A stretch of DNA of 59,824 nt. It comes from Akkermansiaceae bacterium (GTDB lineage: Bacteria; Verrucomicrobiota; Verrucomicrobiia; Verrucomicrobiales; Akkermansiaceae). The translations under genes were made by a program, and so were the position numbers. Numbering within the stretch: position 1 is the first letter of the stretch; the number at the start of each line of letters is the position of its first letter. Below the pieces are notes generated by a model. The model made no database searches, was not told the origin of the DNA, and was given only the letters and a program-made list of their open reading frames with translations. This document shows positions 55,744 to 59,824 of this stretch, piece by piece. The DNA is taken from contig JAPJNB010000248.1 of NCBI GenBank assembly GCA_026461385.1, positions 1-59,824 on the forward strand. Reading direction: 5' to 3'.

Positions 55744-56693
55744 TAAAGCGCAAGGACAAAACAGACACCTCCGCGAGCCATCAAGAAGAAGCACGCGCCG
55801 CAGAAATCCTCGGCCGCGTCCGCCGGATGGAAGTCAGGACGAACCGACTGGTCGACGACTCGCTCGCTGGCCGCTACGCAAGCGTCTTCAAGGGCCGTGG
55901 CATGGACTTCGACCGCGTGCGAAATTACATGCCCGGCGATGACGTCCGGACGATCGACTGGAACGTCACCGCACGCACCGGCGAGGCACACGTGAAACTT
56001 TTCACCGAAGAACGGGAGCTGACGATTTTACTCATGATCGATGTCAGCGGGTCTTCGGATTTCGGCTCCGTGGTGGATTCGAAACGAGAACTCGCCGCAG
56101 AGGCCGCCGGGGTCCTTGCCGCCTCAGCAATCCGCAACCGCGACAAGGTCGGCCTGATCCTTTTCAGCGACGATGTCGAACTATACATCCCCCCGGGAAA
56201 GGGCCGCATGCACATCATGCGACTGATCCGTGAGACCTTATATTTCCAACCGGAACAACGCGGCACCAACATCGCCAAGGCCTTGGACTTCGCGAACCAA
56301 GTCATTCACCGAAAGTCGGTGGTCTTCCTCGTTTCAGACTTCTGCCTCGGCAGCCCATTCGAAGAACGCCTGAACCTGCTTCGCACGAAACTTCAAGTGA
56401 CAAACCGCCGCCACGATGTGATCGCCGTGACGGTCACCGACCCCCGTGAGGAATCCCTGCCCGATGTCGGACGCATCTGCATCGAAGACGCAGAAAGCGG
56501 CGAAGTCGTGGAAATCGACACCGGCAACCCAAAGGTCCGTGACGCCTACCAAAAGCAATCTCGCACCCGTCGTGAACTCACCACCACTCGCATCCGATCC
56601 TTGGGGGTCGATCTGCTAGAGTTCACCAACGGCGAAAACTGGATGCCCACTCTCATCGGTTTTTTCCGAGGTCGCCGCCAGCGGTCAGGTTGA
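55740..56693 (+). CDS. DUF58 domain protein (VWA-like)
   Basis: 317 residues. The DUF58 signature DDVRTIDWNVTARTGEAHVK is near residue 64. A VWA-like fold with MIDVSGSSDFGS follows, so the metal-adhesion (MIDAS) sequence is intact. VFLVSDFCLGSPFEERL is the second VWA block. DUF58 proteins accompany MoxR and BatA/B. It starts in the ATGA overlap with moxR and precedes the next gene by 12 bp. Confidence 0.93.
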   Translation: MIKRKDKTDTSASHQEEARAAEILGRVRRMEVRTNRLVDDSLAGRYASVFKGRGMDFDRVRNYMPGDDVRTIDWNVTARTGEAHVKLFTEERELTILLMIDVSGSSDFGSVVDSKRELAAEAAGVLAASAIRNRDKVGLILFSDDVELYIPPGKGRMHIMRLIRETLYFQPEQRGTNIAKALDFANQVIHRKSVVFLVSDFCLGSPFEERLNLLRTKLQVTNRRHDVIAVTVTDPREESLPDVGRICIEDAESGEVVEIDTGNPKVRDAYQKQSRTRRELTTTRIRSLGVDLLEFTNGENWMPTLIGFFRGRRQRSG

Positions 56694-56705
56694 TTTTCTC
56701 TAACC

Positions 56706-57299
56706 ATGCCCAAAAACCGCTTCATACCATCACTGCTTGCGATCTGCGCCATCATGACCGCAGCGATGTCGTGCAGCCTGTACGCCCAAGCGCCCGACGC
56801 AGCCGAGGACATCCGCGGGCCGAAAGCGTTGGTGGAAATCCCCGTGCCTACCAAATCACCCATCGCATGGTGGGTAGGCATTGCTGGAGGCGTCGTGGTG
56901 ATCGCCCTCGCCACCTACTTCTGGAGAAAACATTCACGCAAAAAAACGGCTCCCCGTCCATCCGCCATCGCCTTGAAGTCACTCATGGAACTGGCAAACA
57001 CTCGGGATTCTCTAGCCGCAGATGCATTCGCTGAACGTGCCGCGCAGTTGGTCCGGAATTACATCGAGGCACAGTTCGGCATCGCTGCTCCACGGCGCAC
57101 GACTGAGGAGTTCCTCCACGGTCTAACCGAAAAAAATCAATCCTCTCTCATTCAGCAAAGCCAAACCCTCCAACCGTTTTTAAAATCCTGCGATCTCGCG
57201 AAATTCGCAGGGGCTAACCTCGATTTCCACCGACGAGAGGAACTCATCGAAACGGCACGCGAGTTCGTGCGCTCAACGTCCATCACGCCGACTTCATGA
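56706..57299 (+). CDS. Membrane protein of the Bat operon (DUF4381-like)
   Basis: 197 residues. An N-terminal hydrophobic stretch (FIPSLLAICAIMTAAMSCSL, ending in a possible lipobox Cys) is followed by a short extracytoplasmic part, one membrane helix (AWWVGIAGGVVVIALATYFW) and a cytoplasmic tail with the pattern LVRNYIEAQFGIAAPRRTTE and CDLAKFAGANL, as in DUF4381 proteins found between DUF58 and BatA genes. It presumably anchors or regulates the complex. Overlaps batA by 4 bp. Confidence 0.8.
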   Translation: MPKNRFIPSLLAICAIMTAAMSCSLYAQAPDAAEDIRGPKALVEIPVPTKSPIAWWVGIAGGVVVIALATYFWRKHSRKKTAPRPSAIALKSLMELANTRDSLAADAFAERAAQLVRNYIEAQFGIAAPRRTTEEFLHGLTEKNQSSLIQQSQTLQPFLKSCDLAKFAGANLDFHRREELIETAREFVRSTSITPTS

Positions 57300-58306
57300 C
57301 GAACGAGAGTTTTCAATTCGCCCATCCGGCAGTTCTTTTCCTGCTGCTTTTCCTGCCCCTACTCGCCATCTGGAAAGGCCGCTGGGGCCAACCCGTCGCG
57401 ATCAAAATGCCATCCACCGCGGATGCGATCAGCGTCGGTGCTCGCCCCCGCACCAAGGCTGGCGGTTTCCTCCCATTCTTCGGATTGATCGCTCTCGGGC
57501 TTTTGATCATCGCACTTGCACGACCTCGTCTCGGAAAGGGCTCGACCGATATCGAAACCAGCGGAATCGACGTGGTTCTTACACTAGACGTCTCCGGCTC
57601 GATGGAAGCACTGGACTTCAAGCTCGATGGACAACCCGCCAATCGACTCGAAGTGGTCAAAAAGGTCGTTGCCAAATTTGTAGGCCAACGCCCTAACGAC
57701 AAACTTGGCATGGTGGCATTTGCCGGAAGACCTTACCTAGTGAGCCCCCTCACTCTTGACCATGACTTCTTGGCCAAGCGCCTCGCCGATGTCAAAATGG
57801 GCCAGGTCGAGGACGGCACCGCCATCGGCTCCGCCATCGCGTCATCGGTCGACCACTTGCGTGACTCAACCGCGAAGTCTCGCATTATTATTCTCCTAAC
57901 AGATGGCGTCAATAATGCCGGCGCGATCAATCCACTCACCGCCGCAGAAGCCGCGAAGGCCCTTGGAATCAAGGTGTACACCATCGGCGCAGGAACCCGT
58001 GGTGAAGCGCCCATCCCCGTTCGCGACGGCTTCGGCAGAACCTTTTTGCAAACCATGAAGGTCGATATCGATGAGAAAATGCTAGGCGAGGTTGCCTCAG
58101 CAACTGGCGCTCAATCGTTCCGAGCCACCGATACCGACTCGCTAGAGAAGATCTACGAGTCGATCAACCAACTTGAAAAAACCACGCGGAAGATGAAGAA
58201 GTACCAGCAATACGAAGAGCTCTTCCTCTACTTCCTCGCACCAGGCCTTGCACTGCTTCTGCTAGAACTTTTCCTAACACAGACCCGCTTCCGGCGGCTG
58301 CCCTAA
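57296..58306 (+). CDS. BatA-like VWA-domain membrane protein
   Basis: 336 residues. Two N-terminal helices (HPAVLFLLLFLPLLAIW, FLPFFGLIALGLLIIALA) precede a VWA domain with an intact MIDAS: VVLTLDVSGSMEALD near residue 97, DGTAIGSAIASSVDHLRD for the Thr, and IILLTDGVNNAG for the Asp. A last helix (LFLYFLAPGLALLLLELFL) completes the BatA layout. It forms the membrane complex with BatB and MoxR. Next to the BatB-TPR gene by 7 bp. Confidence 0.93.
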   Translation: MTNESFQFAHPAVLFLLLFLPLLAIWKGRWGQPVAIKMPSTADAISVGARPRTKAGGFLPFFGLIALGLLIIALARPRLGKGSTDIETSGIDVVLTLDVSGSMEALDFKLDGQPANRLEVVKKVVAKFVGQRPNDKLGMVAFAGRPYLVSPLTLDHDFLAKRLADVKMGQVEDGTAIGSAIASSVDHLRDSTAKSRIIILLTDGVNNAGAINPLTAAEAAKALGIKVYTIGAGTRGEAPIPVRDGFGRTFLQTMKVDIDEKMLGEVASATGAQSFRATDTDSLEKIYESINQLEKTTRKMKKYQQYEELFLYFLAPGLALLLLELFLTQTRFRRLP

Positions 58307-58313
58307 CTGAATC

Positions 58314-59824
58314 ATGGACGACACCGCACTCCATTTCGCCCAGCCCCTTTGGATCATCGTCGGCACCGTCGTCTGTGCTGGAGCCGTCGGCTTGTTCCTC
58401 CGCTTCGACAAGCGCCGGGAGGCAGACTTGGCCAAGTTGATTCACCCACGCTTTCGCCAACGCCTCACCGAAGGCTTCTCACCCAAGCGCCGCAACCTCA
58501 AACGCGGGCTGTGGTTGCTCGCCGTCTTCATGGCCTTCTGCGCAATCGCACGACCGCAAATGGGCTACGAATGGCGGGAGGTGAGGCGCAAGGGAATCGA
58601 TATTCTCTTCGCCGTGGACACGTCTCGCAGCATGCTGGCGGATGATCTAACGCCCAACCGGCTAGAACGCGCTCGACTTGGCATCATCGACTTTGTCGCA
58701 CGGCTCGAGGGCGACCGAGTGGGGCTTATCCCCTTCGCCGGCAGCGCCTTCGCCCTTTGCCCACTGACTTTGGACTATGATGCGTTCCGTGAATCTTTGA
58801 ACGCGCTCAATACCGACCTCATCCCACGCCAAGGCACTGACCTCGCCAGTGCGATCAAGGAGGCGGAACGTCTCTTTAAGGAAAATGGCAACAACCACCG
58901 CGTGCTGGTTCTCCTAACCGATGGCGAGGACCTCCAAGGTTCGGTCATCGATGCCGCGAAGGAAGCCGCGAAAAACGGAATGGCCATCTACACGGTGGGT
59001 GTCGGAAGCCCTCAGGGATCTACAATCCCCATCCCTTTGAGAAATGGTGGCACCGATTTCGTCCGCGACCAAAATGGCCAACCCGTCCGGACAACTCTGG
59101 ATGAAACCACTCTCAAGGAAATTGCTTCGGTCACCAACGCACTTTATGTCCCACTGGGCAAGGGCGCAGAGGGACTCAATACGATCTACAAAGAAAAACT
59201 GCGCTTGGTTCCAAAAAGCGAGATGGATCAGCGGCTTGAACGCATACCACTGGAGCACTTCGAGTGGCCCCTCGGCGCAAGCGTCATGCTTCTCCTGCTA
59301 GAATTTTTCATTAGAGACCGTCACCGCCCGAAGAAAGATCGCCCACTGCAATCGGTTGGACGCCGAAACAAAGCGGTCTTCAAGGCACCAGCCCTCGTTG
59401 TTTTTGGATTCATCGCTTTAGTCCCAAAACCAAGCCACGCCGCCGAGGCACCGCCTGCGACAATCGATCCGCGCCAATCCTACAACCAAGGAACTGACGC
59501 CTATACCAAAAACGATTTTGAAAAGGCTACCGAATCGCTCCGTGCATCCCTGCGCACTCAAGACACCACTCTCCAGCAGCGCTCATACTATAACCTTGGC
59601 AACACGCTCTACCGCAAAGGGCAGGCCGCACTCCAAAAAGATCCAGAATCGACAATCAAACTTTGGACCGATTCTTGCAAAGCCTATCAGGATGCGCTCG
59701 CACTCAACGCAAACGACGAGGATGCGACCTTTAACCAATCACTGGTTGAACGAAAACTAGAGGAATTGAAGAAGCAACAAAAACAAAACGACAAGAAGGA
59801 CGACAAGAAGGACGACAAGAAGGA
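58314..59824 (+). CDS. BatB-like VWA protein fused to TPR (BatC-like), partial
   Basis: 503 codons are visible; the gene continues past the window end. Helices near residues 12-29 and 65-80 precede a VWA domain with the MIDAS DTSRS at 102-106 and LLTDGED at 200-206. A helix follows (316-333). Then comes a second hydrophobic stretch (ALVVFGFIALVPKPSHAAE, about 360-378), which looks like an internal signal sequence, and a TPR region (SYNQGTDAYTKNDFEKATES, then YNLGNTLYRKG). The last visible residues are Lys/Asp repeats (KKDDKKDD). Thus BatB and BatC, separate genes in many bacteria, are joined here. Confidence 0.9.
   Translation, partial: MDDTALHFAQPLWIIVGTVVCAGAVGLFLRFDKRREADLAKLIHPRFRQRLTEGFSPKRRNLKRGLWLLAVFMAFCAIARPQMGYEWREVRRKGIDILFAVDTSRSMLADDLTPNRLERARLGIIDFVARLEGDRVGLIPFAGSAFALCPLTLDYDAFRESLNALNTDLIPRQGTDLASAIKEAERLFKENGNNHRVLVLLTDGEDLQGSVIDAAKEAAKNGMAIYTVGVGSPQGSTIPIPLRNGGTDFVRDQNGQPVRTTLDETTLKEIASVTNALYVPLGKGAEGLNTIYKEKLRLVPKSEMDQRLERIPLEHFEWPLGASVMLLLLEFFIRDRHRPKKDRPLQSVGRRNKAVFKAPALVVFGFIALVPKPSHAAEAPPATIDPRQSYNQGTDAYTKNDFEKATESLRASLRTQDTTLQQRSYYNLGNTLYRKGQAALQKDPESTIKLWTDSCKAYQDALALNANDEDATFNQSLVERKLEELKKQQKQNDKKDDKKDDKK

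Overview
The window is about 60 kb of a moderately GC-rich bacterial chromosome (roughly 57% GC by eye) dominated by housekeeping genes. It most likely comes from the Verrucomicrobiota or a close PVC-group relative. This is inferred from gene content, not from a marker search: a Chlamydia-like class Ic ribonucleotide reductase, a gliding-type (GldA/F/G) ABC cassette followed by a DUF4340 protein, a TAT-exported Gfo/Idh/MocA oxidoreductase, a GH57/GT4 pair, a MoxR-DUF58-Bat operon, and mostly C/T-rich leaders without a Shine-Dalgarno sequence.

Layout. 1-351: gene-free, with a direct repeat. 352-4456 (minus): LON-domain protein, purD, pyrR, a membrane protein, pyrB. 4612-9448 (plus): ABC ATPase, permease, GldG-like protein and DUF4340 protein, then a convergent PH-domain gene. 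About 10.0-16.2 kb is an accessory island: a Sel1-repeat protein, a broken XRE-type regulator, tRNA-Arg(CCU), an internally deleted insertion sequence with recognisable terminal inverted repeats, two AT-rich glycosyltransferase genes, a strongly folded non-coding stretch and a small winged-helix protein. 16.4-20.7 kb: bactofilin, CDF efflux pump, DEAD-box helicase, RlmI-like methyltransferase.

20.7-35.8 kb is one long minus-strand block. In transcription order it holds DUF177-rpmF-plsX-fabH-POT transporter-thyA-membrane protein-dfrA (ending at a strong terminator), nusA-infB-rbfA, cstA, and pdxJ-acpS-hemB. 35.9-41.8 kb (plus): an M42 peptidase, then nrdB-nrdA behind a 440-bp AT-rich control region. 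42.2-46.2 kb (minus): dnaK-groES-groEL. 46.5-49.6 kb (plus): recJ and a secreted oxidoreductase. 49.7-54.3 kb (minus): a secreted protein of unknown role, a second M42 peptidase, a GH57 glycosidase and a GT4 glycosyltransferase. 54.7 kb to the end (plus): moxR, DUF58, a membrane protein, batA, and a batB-TPR fusion cut by the window edge.

The points most worth a second look are: NrdB has Leu where the radical Tyr normally sits; the POT transporter carries a pseudopilin-like insert; the word GTTAGA/GTTAGG recurs about once per kb in several codon phases and in intergenic DNA; a folded RNA candidate lies at 15.6-15.87 kb; a deleted IS lies beside the tRNA; RecJ reads DHN instead of DHH; and TACYACAT boxes 32 bp apart precede nrdB. 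No CRISPR array, rRNA or complete mobile element was seen.
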